Shown here: positions 1-11,871 of the stretch, piece after piece
Layout of the letters: every line of letters begins with the position of its first letter
Position numbering within the stretch: position 1 is the first letter of the stretch
Assembly: GCA_019973155.2 (NCBI GenBank)
Contig: BPQB01000028.1
Location: forward strand, 186,001 to 250,000
Origin: Phanerochaete sordida
Lineage: Eukaryota; Basidiomycota; Agaricomycetes; Polyporales; Phanerochaetaceae
DNA: 64,000 nucleotides
Direction of reading: 5' to 3'
The notes under the pieces: generated by a model
The model's input: only the letters and a program-made list of their open reading frames with translations
Told to the model about the DNA's origin: nothing
Databases searched by the model: none
Position numbers and translations under genes: made by a program

Positions 1-2823
1 TTCGCCGAATATTCGTCGTAAATGGCCGGGGCTGCAGGCCGTCCGCCCGAGGAGGCTCCCCGTGCGCCTGGAAGGCCGGGCGGCCCTGGAGGATTGTCCG
101 CGCCCGCTCCTCCGCGGCGAACCTCGCCTGCTGCACCGCGGGGCGCCTGCGGGGCTCCGGTGCGGACCCCGTGTACCTCTGTTCGCGCCTGGAAGGTGCG
201 ACGCGCCGTGCGCGGCGGAAGCTTCGAGAGCGATGTATTTTCGCGATGCATGGCCGTTGTCTGGGATTTCTGCGGTGTTCGGTGTGCCATCAGAGCCGCG
301 GACGACGACCACACGATGACGCGGGCGGCCGCTAGCCGGGCAAGCCTTCCGTTCCGCGGCGCAGCAATCGTGAAGGCATGAGGATAATCATAGGCAAACT
401 GAGCTCTGGGCTGGGCGATGACGCAGCGAATATCTGTACTCGAGTCCGCACTAGTGACGACTGGCGGGGACTTTGAGAGCATCATCGAATGTCGGCGGCT
501 CCGTTCATAAACGTGGCGAAGCCGTCGGCTGTGCGTGCAGCAGCGACGTTGACGGCCATTGGCAGCCGGCAGCCGGCATGTTCGTCGTTGTATGCAGCCG
601 ACGCAGGCTTGATGACGGTCAAAGGCCGAGGCCAGACTGCTTACCAGGGAAATAGCCTTTCTCTTCGCAGCCATGTTGCAGGCCGAGACCGCGCAGAAGC
701 CAGGCGAAGGCCTGGTGTGTGAGCAGCAAAACACGCGAGCGTGTTACTTGCCTATGACGCGCCGCCGCTCGCACTCGAGTCCGCCTGTGCGGCAATATTG
801 GCTGCTTGCTGCATTCTAGATCACGCCTTGGGCGAGAGTTCAGCACTCGAGGATAGAGCGGTGAAGCAAAGTCGACTTGCGAGCACTGCGCAGGGGTCGA
901 CATCGGGAGCCAATCGCGAGCTGTACGCGGAGATAGAACGAGCGCGAATCGCAGTCTGCCCACTGTAAGGTTGTTGCGGGAAAGCCTTCAGACGGCAAAT
1001 GGCGTCGTTGTGTGCGGCCGACGGGGGCTCAGCGGATAGTTCAAGGCCAGGAAACCAGACTCCTAAGAAGGGAGATAGCCTTCCTCTTCATGGTCGTCTC
1101 CAAGATGAAGTCCACGACGGTCGAGACCTCGAAGAAGAGTGGAGGCGTGGTGCGTGAGGAGCAGAACACTCGAGCGTGTTTCCTTCTCTGACGCCACCGA
1201 CGCTCACACTTTTGCCCGCAAATCGCCTGCTGCAAGATCACGGCCCTCACCCTGACCGAGGACTTGTTGCACGACGATAAAGCGGTGAAGTCAGGCAGAC
1301 TTGCGATGCAGGCCAGCCGTGGGGATAGAACGAGAGCGACGCATTGTCGGCCACCGCTGGACCGTTGCAGGATAGCCTTCCCAATGGAAGCGTCCGGAGA
1401 GATGCGAAGACATGACGGCAAGAACTGCCCCAGTTGTCTGGAATCGCGGTATGTTCTCAGGGCGAACGCGCGTTTTTGCAAAGTCTGATAAAACATACGC
1501 AGAGGCCCACCAGGGCTGCAATCACCGCCGCTTCGCGCTGGCCCTTCTTCCACGCGCCACCGCATGTACGTACGTCGCCAAGATGCGAACGTGTCAGCAA
1601 AGCACACGGAACACGGTCGCCCGTCATGATCGCAACCTGACGAGTGCGAGGCATTCAGTCAACTCACCGCAGCGCGTGTGTGCGAAAGATTGCCAGAGGC
1701 GCGTGGGCTTGGGGCAGGCTCACGCGAAGCGCAGAAGTGCTGGGCGAGCGGCGCGGCATGCGAAGGAAGAGATATATGCGGCACGAAGGACGGCGACACG
1801 TTGCAGATGCACAGTGCACGGCACAAAGGGACGGGGGTTTGCGCCACAAAGATTGCCTTTAACCTCGGACCAGAGCTGTTCTTGGGCACCGGCGCCGCCG
1901 AGTTCTCGCCGCAGGCCGCAGGACGGCATGCACGGCGTGGAAGGTCCTGCAAAGGCAGGTGAGCACACACTGGGCATAGGGCCGGACGCTGTACGACGCC
2001 TGAGCTTGTCATAACAGTGCGAACGCGCGGATTGTTCCCGAGACACCGACGCGGCGGTTCGTTCGCTGGACGCCATCTGGGTCCGCGCGCCGGATGGGCA
2101 TGTCCAGACAATCGATCCCCGTGAAATGCCCAGATAAGGGAGCATCTCTGGGAGCATCACAGGCACGAGCAGGGATGCCGTGCGCGAGCAGGGGTGGCAA
2201 ATGATTCATGAGAGACCGGACCTCGACTTGCGCGCGGGCGTCGAGGATGCAGATAGCGATAAGTCTGTGGCGGCGGCAACGCGGACCCGCGAGGGTGACG
2301 AAGGGTTCCCTGCGCAGGTCTATGTTCTCGGTGGCTCTGCCAGAGCCTGGCTGTGTTATTTCGGGTGCGCAGGGTGCGGAAGGGTGCAACGGCGAGCCCC
2401 GAGAGGCTCCGAGAGGCGAGCGCCGCGGCCGGGTGGAAGGGGCGGAGGGGCGCCACGTGGCCGAGGGCGCCGAGAGGCCGGCGGGAGGGCCGGAGGGTCC
2501 GGCGGAGGAGAATGCAGAGAATAAATGGATTGGGGTTTTATTCTCTCTCTCCAAACCATGTTCCAGCTTTCATAATCCCCTGCAGCCTCGCCCATCTCGT
2601 CATTTATACCTCTGAACCTTGGACCATCTCTCCCTCGCGACACCTTTTGTTCTGTTCCCACCGCCACACCCTGTCCTAGTCCTTGGCTCCAGCTGTTCCG
2701 CCGAGGGAACACCGTAACAGGCAGGCTCGCCAGTGCCCCTTCCCAGAGCTTCCCCTTTGACGGCTCCAACATAGCCTTGTCTTCCATTTCCATCCACAAC
2801 TCTTCTTTTGTCGATCCGACAAC
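1..2823. other. Gene-poor leader region with a diverged tandem duplication
   Basis: I find no convincing protein gene here. Open frames exist on both strands but overlap one another and match no family I recognise. Two diverged copies of a segment of roughly 350-400 bp lie in tandem at about 567-935 and 990-1345 (listed separately). The last 300 bases before 2824 are pyrimidine-rich on the + strand, which fits the 5' leader and promoter of the arrestin gene. Confidence 0.5.
567..1345 (+). repeat. Diverged tandem duplication, two units
   Basis: Unit A (about 567-935) and unit B (about 990-1345) keep the same ordered series of matching blocks. These are GTCGTTGT(A/G)TGC(A/G)GCCGACG, a GCCAGACT-like block, (A/G)ATAGCCTT(T/C)CTCTTC, a GAGCAG block before CGAGCGTGTT, and GCGGTGAAG near the end. 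Small indels separate the blocks. No conserved reading frame survives across both units, so this looks like old non-coding or decayed sequence. What it came from is unknown. Confidence 0.5.
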
Positions 2824-5619
2824 ATGGCTTTCGTCCTCTCCAACAACGCTGGATCACCTGCTGCCCGGGAATCCGAAGAGGACTTCCTCTCAGCCGCCCT
2901 CCATGCTGCTCTTCAACCTCTTTCAAACCTCTCCAACCACGCAGGCCCCTCCAGTCACCCTCCCCATCAATCCCACACCCCGCACGGCTCCCAGGACGTC
3001 CAGGACCGCGACATGGCGAACGAGAAGCAGGAGAAGCCACACTCGTACGTAGACATCAACGTCAACCACGATGAGCTCGTTCTCCGCGGCACGGGCGTCG
3101 ACGTGACCCCAGCCCTGCTGAGCGGGAACGTCGTCCTCTACCTCACCGAGCCCACGTCTATCAAGGAGATTACCTTGCAGTTCCGAGGAAAGGCTAGGAT
3201 ACCTCCGTCGGCGAGCGAGTCGTGAGTACTATTCCGTGATCCTTCTCCGCGCATGTCCTTACGGAACTTGTCATGCCAGACTCGCGCTGAACTCCTCGCC
3301 ACTGACATACGTCGTGTGCAACCACGAATGGTCGTTCCTCGAGGGCGCCAAGTCACATTCGCACACGCTGAAAGCAGGCCGTCACCTATTCCCTTTCCAG
3401 CTGCATATAGGCGGCTCTCTGCCGTCCTCTATCAGCACGTCTGCCCTGGGCGGTGCGTCAGTGCACTATAAGCTCCGCGCGACTGTCGTGCGCCCTGGTT
3501 TCGCCGGTCTCACACACCGGGAACTCCATGCCATACACCCCATCACTATCCTCCGCGGTTTCAGCCCAGAGGCCCTCGAGTACCAGCAAACCCTCGAAAT
3601 CGAGAACACATGGCCAGAAAAACTCATGTACTCGATCATGATTCCACATAAGGCCTGGGCTGCCGGTGACCGCGTTACCGCAGTGGTCAAGTTCTCGCCC
3701 CTGGTCAAGGGCGCCAGCGTGAAGTCGGTCACCACGATGATCAACGAGACCGTCAAGCTCACCGGGCGCGCTGGCTCGCAAGAGAACACGCGCACAATCG
3801 CGACGGCGAAGCACGAGATCCACAACGGGCAGTCTATATGCGTCGAGGAGCAGCAGCACCGGTATCGCGTACCCCTCCTGCACCACTCCCCAGGCCATAC
3901 GTCGAGCTATCCGAGCCCAGTCCACACTCCAATCGAGACCCGGTCGTCCTTCCTGGGCCCGAACCAGCATCACTCGCCTGGCGAGATGACGCCATTGACG
4001 ACCGTCACCACTAACTCCTCCGCTTCTTCGGTCTCGGCCCCTGGCTCGGGCCCAAGCGCGCTCCCGACACCCGCCAGCACGGCCGCGACTTCGTCGTCGA
4101 ACGTCGCTGGGCCCTCGACGTCGACTGCGCCGCCGCCACCACCCCCGAGCGGCATCGTCCTTCCGCCAGAGATGGAGTCGGAGCCGTCCGCCGATGTCGT
4201 TACGACGCTGCAAATCGCCATCCCCATTCACGCGACACCAGCGCATTCCCTCGAAGTAAGTGCTAAAAATATTATTTTCGCGTCGCATAGTGACCAACAG
4301 CGCGTTCGCAGCCCATCCAAGTGTCCCATCGGATACGGTGGTCGATAATGATCACGAACCTCGACGGGCACGTCTCTGAGCTCCGCTGCTCGCTTCCTCT
4401 GCACATTCTGGACAACCGTCTCTACGACGAGGCGCATGCGAACACGCTCGCGACGCGCCGTCTGCTTCTCGGCTCCCGGGATGTCGACGGCGGCCAGGCT
4501 GTTGGCACGCACGGCGACCACGACGAGGAAGAGGAAGACGCCGAACTGCCAAGCTACCCTGCGCACGTTCGGGACCGCGTCGCCAACGCGTACCTCCCTG
4601 AAACTGCCGTCATGCGCGTCACCAACCCTTGGATCGCGCAGGGCGTCAGCCCCGTCGTGCGGCGGCAGACCGAGCCGACAGGCATGTACTCGCCCGCGCC
4701 GCTCGAGTGCTTCCCGTATGGCCATCGTAATGGCGCTGGCCCCGTTCCCCAACCCGCCAACGCTCGTAGTCAGCTTCCCGCAAGCCCTGGCCCCGATGCC
4801 CAGCAGCTGCACTGGGTCAACTCGGAGCTGCTGCTCAGTCTGCACCCCCAGCCAGAGACGCCCAGTGGGGCCGGTGCACCGGCCGTGCCCATCGTTCAAG
4901 CCCAGCTCAGGCGATCGCCCGTCGAACATACCCCGCCCGAATCTGCCGCGCACAGCCGACCCACTAGCCGCCCTGCGAGTCGCCCCCACAGCAGGCATGG
5001 TAGCCGCGCCAACAGTCGCGCGTCGAGCCCGACACGTCTGTCGGGTGAGAACTCGCGCGCCCTCAGCCATGCGAGCACGTTCAGCAGCGACAACACGTAT
5101 GTGCACAACGGCAGCTCGGCCAGCCGCAACCTCCACGGCCTGTTCCACATGTCGATGAAGCCCTTCACGAGTCTCACGAGCGGCTTCGGCCTGAGCCATC
5201 GCACGCACTCCAATACCCACGTCGGCCAGCACAGCTCGGCATCGCGGTCGTCGACGGACGTCAGCCGGCACCCTAGCCGCCCCGGCTCCGGCGCGTCGAC
5301 GCCGACGAGTTCAGGCATGAACACGCCTGCGCTGCCGCGGAACATGACCGAGGACCAGCTCCTGCTGCACCGCGCGTTCATCGAGACGCCGGACTACGAG
5401 ATCGCGAGCAGGGGCTTCCTCGGCGGCGGGATTCCCCCGCTGTCGAGCTACGCCGGGCTGCCGAGCTACGACGAGGCCGCCTCGGAGGGGCGCGCCGCGC
5501 CCGAGCGGAGCCAGAGCGACACGGACCTCGTGGCGAGGATGCAGCCGCGCCCGGCCTTCGCCGTACCGGGCACAGGCCCCGCGGTGGCCGCGACCGCGCC
5601 GCCGTCGCCGCCGCCGTAA
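2824..5619 (+). CDS. Alpha-arrestin (ART/Rod1-type ubiquitin-ligase adaptor)
   Basis: Three exons, 2824-3221, 3280-4255 and 4312-5619, give 893 residues. Both introns are 56-58 nt GT-AG and keep frame. Residues of about 57-190 form the arrestin N-domain (the stretch starting LVLRGTG, then VVLYLTEP and ITLQFRGKAR), followed by the C-domain (ENTWPEKLMYSI, DRVTAVVKFSPL) up to about residue 490. Ser/Pro-rich disordered sequence is inserted in the C-domain and fills the C-terminal 400 residues. Two LPSY motifs (about residues 538 and 840) fit L/PPxY sites that bind WW domains of Rsp5/Nedd4 ligases. Family members recruit the ligase to plasma-membrane transporters for ubiquitin-driven endocytosis. 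The cargo cannot be read from sequence. The start ATG follows a C/T-rich leader in good context. Confidence 0.9.
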
Positions 5620-8600
5620 TCCCCGCGCCCCACCATACCCAACTACGCCCCACTCACGCCAACACCATGCCGCTCATTTTTTCTGGACAAAATGTATCAA
5701 TATCCCATCGCCTATAGACTCTAGACTCAAGCCCCATAGAAGCCCGTCTCCCTCTGCTCTTCTTGCATATCATAATGGCACGAACTCTCACGACATCGCC
5801 TTCCTGCTTCTGCTCTCGCGTATTATTCCTAAGTTTCACGACACGCCCCCGCTCGGTTTCTCTTCTGCCATTCCTGGTTTCGTAGTTGCTCGTTCCTCGC
5901 ATGCTCTTCTGATAGTCCTCTGAAATGATAACACTGCATAACGTTCTTCATGGTTCCTTCGGTGGCTTTGCGTGGCTTTTGCTTCTCGTCGGCGGAGAGG
6001 AGGACAAGCTTGCGTACATCGCGGTTCGTCGGTGTTCGCCGCGGGCAGGATGCGTGCTTGGCCGGTGCTTCTTTCTGACGCTCCGCGGATTGCTTGGACT
6101 TGAACTTTCGCCACGAACATAGGTCGTAACATACCAGGCCCAGAACCAGGCTCCATTTCCAACGTTAACGTTGTTCCATCTTTTTCAAGGGTGCACCCTC
6201 GCTGCGCATGCTATCGCTTCGTCGCGTTAGCTGCGCAGACAAAAGGTATGTCCAATCTCGTACATCCCGATGCTCGGTTTTGACTCTGGCTATACGTTCT
6301 AGGCCAGCACAGGGGTCGTCGCGCCACCTGCGAACCTGGAATGCTGTCAAGGGTGGCTGCATCCGCACCGCTTGCCTGTGCCGCCTCGAACGTCCCCTTT
6401 TCCGCGACACCGTATGGCGCAGGCTCATGTCCGCGGCCGTCGACCGCGGTCCCTGTCGCCTTGGTACCTTATCGCATCGCCTGGGCCGGATGCAGATGCG
6501 CAGATCCTCGCGTCGCGCCGTCCGCGCTGCCTGCGGCTGATTTTGACAGTGTGTTCAAATTGCCACCAGGGGCCCGCAGCACAGCGCGCGCGCGCGGACG
6601 CTTCTCCCGCGAAGCCTCCACGAACCGCACGCCCGCGCCCACGCCCGCACGCCCTGTGCCCGCGCTGCGTGCGATCGGTAGTCAAACGAGCTGCCTACGG
6701 GGGAACAGCCTTTGCGCGCAGGGCCTCGCCCCGAGGTTCCTGCGCGATGCGTCCGTGCGCTTGGTCAGCGCGCGGCCCCTCGCGAGGCAGGGCCCCCGCT
6801 GCATGGGGCAACGCGGCCCCGAGCCGCCCCCGACCGCTATCGACGCGCAGACGAACGTTGCTTCGCCTGTTCCTGGGCTCTTCCTGCGCGCATCCTCGAG
6901 ATCGTGCCGCGCGCGCAAGATAGAGATAGCCTTGGACGCGGCGCGCCCGGCCCTGCGCCCACGCCATTCCTGACGCGACGATCCCACCGCGGCCGCCCTC
7001 CGGGCGTGGCGCGCCCCGGCAATCAGTGGCACCTGCGCCGCCGCCTTCTGCGCCGTTCTTCTGCGCCGTGCGCGACGCGAGACGCGCCGTGCTCTGCGGC
7101 CCCCGCTTCTGGATCCTCCGCGGCCGGAGGCAGGGCCGTACTTCGCGGGCCCTGTCTGCGCTTGTGCGGTGTCTGCAGCACGGCAGTATACTTAGGTGAG
7201 TGGCCGTCTCCATAAGGGTGGCGTGTACGTTACTGAGGGTCTTGCCACAGAGCTGGGCCGCCGACGGGCTTGCGCGACTGCTGCTATCGTCCAAGCGCAA
7301 TGGTGCCGCACGGCATGGGATGCGATTGGACACCGTCGCTCCAGTGCCAGCTCCCAGCACCACCCGGCAGCGCCTCGATACCATAGCCTCAGTCAGCTAG
7401 AGCCGGTTCGCTGACGCCGCGTGCTGGTGGTTGCTGCTTCTGCACGGCTCACATATGCGCGCTGAAGACTCGCCAAGATCTCCGTAACTCCCAAGTGAGC
7501 CTCAGGCCTTGCCTCGACTCATCGCTAGCTGACAAAGATGCCGTAGTCGGTGGAGTGGGCAAGCGGACAAACCTAGCTGTAATCTGAGCGGCAGACAAAA
7601 TTGCTGTCTACGGTGGACTTTAGAGGACAGTGAGCTATGTCGTCTTGAGATCATTTGCGATACACTCGAATCTTCGACATTCTTACTTGGCGGCATCCTT
7701 ACTTTCGGTGAGGACTGGCGCTCCTACTCGCATCTCGCATCTCTTCTAGTGATGGTCATGTGTACACATCCACGAAAGAGAGCTCCCGGCTGACATGACG
7801 CATCTAGGAGCTTATCATATATTGAACCTCCACCGCGCGACACTCAGTCACCAAGCTTCAAGGTTTACCTGCCATTTTTCTGCGGATCGCCAACACGTGC
7901 CAGCCTGATGCTTCAAGCTTCATGGCCAACTGGTGCATTGTCAATGTTGGTTGTGCTCTTACGTCGACATCCTGATCAGCCGAGGAAATAAATCTATCCG
8001 ATTAAAAGGTGTCGCCGGCGCCGCCGCCACATCCGCAAGTGAGCGTTAGCTTTCGCACGATCTTACTGTACTTGTTCATGTTCGATACACAGCTGCGAGG
8101 CGAGAGCTACAGATGCCACGGGATGCGCAGCTGCTGAGATTGAGACGAGCAAAAATGAGGAAGGCGTTGGCCGAGATTATGTAGGTGCAGTCGAGACATC
8201 ACTGGTCTTGTGAGTCGCGATTCGTCATGTCCGGTTTTCTCATCTCTGAACACCGCCTCAGACGTGTAATTCTCCCCGATCCTGGACGCCATCCGCTGCG
8301 AAGTCTAGAGCACGGTCGTAGGGCGATAAGGCTCCCCTTTTCGCTATACCACGTACTCGGACCCAAGCGCGATTTGACTGCATTGCCCGCTGTGCCAACT
8401 TCCTTGCCGAAGATCACGATGTGGACTGCAAGAGTCCCCAGAAGATCGAGTTTGATCTCGATTTTTTTTAGCTTCCACGTCCATGGTCCAAGTCTCTTTC
8501 CCCTTCGGCCACAGGTCGAGCGCAAATGGTGTGCAGCAGGGTAAGCAGATTTCTTTCATATCGTCCAAGTCTTAGTCAACAATGGCCTTACAGAAACCAT

Positions 8601-10429
8601 CAAACACCATCCACTGCCCACATCGATGACGGCGCCCGACTATCATCATTGTATATGCACACTGCGGAGCAGTCGAAGACGGCAAGCACACGCTTGCTTG
8701 GCTTGATAACCTTTGTGTAGCTGAATGAATTCACCCTCATCACCGACCGCACAGATGGTGGAGACGAGGTCCATCGAAGCCGGCCCATTTGTCCGTGTCG
8801 GCAGTCCGAAGATGGTGACGGACATCCGGAGGGCCTAAGCTTGAGCGGTTCAGTCCAATGACCCCGTACGTCACATTTCAGTCGCTTGGATCCGTGTCGT
8901 CGTACAATTATTCCTCCAATAGATTGCTCAATTGGCGTTTTGTTCCCACAGATTTCGCTTGCGACGGGTGACCTATCGGCTTCGAAGACGCAAGCTGCGT
9001 GTCGCAGTAGCCAGTATGTCGTTTCACAGTGCTTGCCCGACGAAACGGAGGTTGAAGATAAGCACAAGCAACACCCCGCGACGGAATACTCAAGTCCATG
9101 AACGAACTGCTACACATTCGATCGCTTTGAAAGCCATTCCTCGCCTTATCGTGGTCGGTTAGAAGGGCGATTTTTCCGGACAGCTAGGCAGTACTCAAGA
9201 GAACGGGGTGCGACACTATGTCATTCTGCTTGCAGGACGCTGTAACAGGCTCATTGCTATCGTCCCGCAGGGTTCTTCGACTCCTGAAACGCGTACTTGA
9301 CGGCTCCGCGGTTTTGGGTGCCATGCCCTCGCACCCGCAACGCCATATCTATCAAAACGCTAGCAAATGCCCCCACCCGCCCCCGCTCCAGTCCCTGAGC
9401 GTACAGCACTTGGCCCCGCTAGGGTCGATGCGCGGCCGTTCCAGCACCCCTGCAGCGGCTCCGCCACATCACGCACCAGCGCAAGCCCGCCAAGGCTACT
9501 CACGAACAAAAAGAATTGGCAGAAGCCTGAGCGGAACGCACACATCGGGAACGCCGCAGACCGTCGATCGCACGCTTCTTCGTGCGCGGTGCCGCCGGGT
9601 GGCCCAGGGGTGGCGCCGCCCGCGTCTGGGGCGCGCGCAGCGACACGTCGCGGGGGCGAAAGCTCTGCCATGGCCCTCGCACGCCGCGCCGCGCGATCGC
9701 TGAAACGCCCCGCGCGCCCCCAGGTACGCCGCGTCGTGCCCTTCGCGCGCACGGGCGCGTGCGGTCTGGCTCCGCGCCACCCGTTTCAGGCCTCCCGCGC
9801 ACGGGGGTACTCCCAGGGACGCGAGGCAAGAGATAGCGGGGGGATCGCGCGCGACGCATTGTCTGCCCGCAGTGCCCGATGTGGCTCCCAGGGGGTCGGA
9901 GGATGCGTATATCTACCCATGGGGGATGTGGGGGGCGGCACCTGCACGATGGTCGTCTGGCCGTATGTTGGGCAGCCTTACCCGTCGCTTTTCGTTCTCT
10001 CGACGACCGCCGAGCGGGCCTACCGATGGTTCCGGAACTGTACGCTGCCTCCTCGTCGTGCTCGCGGACGTCTGACTGATGCGACTGTTGTCCAGCCGGC
10101 AAGTCCAAGCGTACGCCCGCGGAGGCAGAGCTTCGCCGGAAATAAATTCGGGTGGCGGCAGACCATAGCAATGTGAGCCCGCCGTTCTTTCTTGCAGGCT
10201 AGACGCAAGCTCATCTTTTGCAGGCTGCCCCACATGGTCCCGTGTTGATCATCCTCTCCCCCACACCAGCGGCGCATCGCCACTCCAGCGGCGCCCATCT
10301 CTATCCTCCTCCTACCCTTAACTTCGCCATTTGCGCTGCCATGTTGTACATTATCCATTTATGATCTGTAGATTACCTTGTGTACTATTATTTTTAGCCA
10401 TTGAGTGGTACTTTTTCGCAGCACGGCTT
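5620..10429. other. Long gene-poor interval
   Basis: After the arrestin 3' end (T-rich to about 5920) no gene can be supported. About 6340-7150 and 9540-9900 are very GC-rich islands whose long frames are open on several strands at once, which is expected of composition rather than coding. About 7400-9300 is less GC-rich. It holds short protein-like stretches on the + strand near 8360-8460 and 8730-8840, but frames break repeatedly and I recognise no domain. A decayed gene is possible there. Confidence 0.45.
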
Positions 10430-10778
10430 TCTGTAAGGATCGGACCCCGCGATGGATACCAACACACTCGAGGGCAACATCTTCATCGCGTGGTTCAAGG
10501 CGCATGGCGCGTGGGTCGACGAGATCGCGATAGGCATCGCTGACATTCTGAGATACAGATACAGCATAGTCTCTATGTGGAACCTACCAGTACCTGTGTC
10601 TGCCAGTTCGCGCCACCGTGAAGGATGCTCGATGTGTCGCTGCCATACGCATTATCGCAAGACCACACACTCTTCACCACACCTCGAGACCTCGTGCTGC
10701 TCATGCGTGCGTCGACCCTCCCTCAGAAATTCAGCTAAGCTGCTTGGAAGAAGTTTGGTCTACACAAACGCTATCTAG
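10430..10778 (+). pseudogene. Truncated 5' copy of the SET methyltransferase gene
   Basis: The sequence from the ATG at 10452 repeats exon 1, intron 1 and part of exon 2 of the intact SET gene at 11872. The shared start encodes MDTNT-EGN-FI-WFK and the copy continues to the KKFGL region (GAAGAAGTTTGG near 10757), where it stops abruptly. It carries substitutions, altered splice sites and frame breaks, and lacks the rest of the gene. Because intron 1 is present, the copy arose from DNA, not from mRNA. Its right edge abuts an inverted fragment of a second gene with almost no spacer. It should encode nothing functional. Confidence 0.8.
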
Positions 10779-11745
10779 GATCAGTACTGCACGGCGTAAG
10801 CCGAATGTGCGACGGGGCGCGTGAGAGGACGTACCCGCCGCTAGCATCCCTAATTAACGGAGGACCAGTTTTTGGGGGTGCTCTGCTGCTCGAGACCGAC
10901 GTCAGACAATCTTCAGAAGCAATTTTTTGAAGGGCACGGACCATGTTGTTATGTTGTTGAAGGACATGCGCCTCCGGTTTCGAGGAGCGCGACGTACTGC
11001 AGAATCGGGCGTGCACGTCCGCTGCTGCTGTGCTCCATGTTCAGTCGATCAAGGGTACTCCCGCATGAGTCCGCACGTGTGGGTGGCTCGCTGCGTCAAA
11101 TTTTCCGCGCTGGACAGACATTTGGCAGATTGTATGGCGACGACCAGGCATCCGAACGGATCGTCGGCGTGCGATGGCAGACAGGAGAAGTATGGCATGG
11201 GGGTTGGCACGCCGGCGGAGGTAGTGTCTGCGAGCGCCCTTGAAGCGCAATCCGCAGGGCTGCCAAAGCGACAGAAGCAATGGCCAGAAGCGTTTAATTT
11301 GTGTCTGGTCGAGCCGTTAGTACTCCGGATGACGCGAACGTGTACTCGTCCTTAACTTCAACGCGCGGAAAGCGCTCGCTATGGGGAGCAGTTTTTCATG
11401 TAGAGTCACGCAGTAAAAGCGCATCAAAACGTACGAGTGTCGTGCAGCTATTTTAGAGTGTGTTGTACATTGTCCATTCGGCGGCCACTCCGAGTCCCCA
11501 TCCGGATCCTTGTTCGGCGACGAGACCAGGCAGTTCGAAGATGGATTGCAGCTGCCGAGTTACCTGGATGTTTTAGTCACAAAGCATATCCAGGAGCTCG
11601 TGCTATTTCTGAAGCGCGTCCAGGATGTCAAAAACCAGGGACGAAGAGGTCGCAGCACGCTCATCGCGAGTGTGGGCCAAGATGCGGTGTTTCTATATCA
11701 GGCAGTGATGCGCCGTTTTGATGCGCCTAGCATGTGAAATCGAGT
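10779..11745 (-). pseudogene. Inverted, decayed copy of the CRAL-TRIO gene 5' half
   Basis: Read on the minus strand, this block matches the intact CRAL-TRIO gene from its upstream region (about 27390) through exons 1-4 to about 26390. Diagnostic matches are the exon 1 region (around 11540-11640 against 27137-27240), the QYVALL and GG-M region near 10950-11000 against 26590-26630, and the intron/exon 5 edge at 10780 against 26392. Introns are retained, so it is a DNA-level duplicate. Stops, a 2-nt insertion in the GGM motif and a doubled 8-nt AACAACAT unit break the frame. It lies directly against the SET fragment, forming one chimeric block. Confidence 0.8.
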
Positions 11746-11871
11746 TCCACCAGATCGGCTGGCGCGATCTGCGAGCGCTAACTCCGGCAGCAATCGCCGG
11801 CGCTTTTGCACAACCTCGAATTTCGTCTCTCATTTCTCGTTCATTTCTCGCGTCGAGGGTCGTACACCGCG

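Noticed and set aside
8360..8470. Protein-like stretch on the + strand
   Set aside because: Frames break within about 40 codons on each side and no start, splice pattern or family match was found; kept only as a remark in the gap entry.
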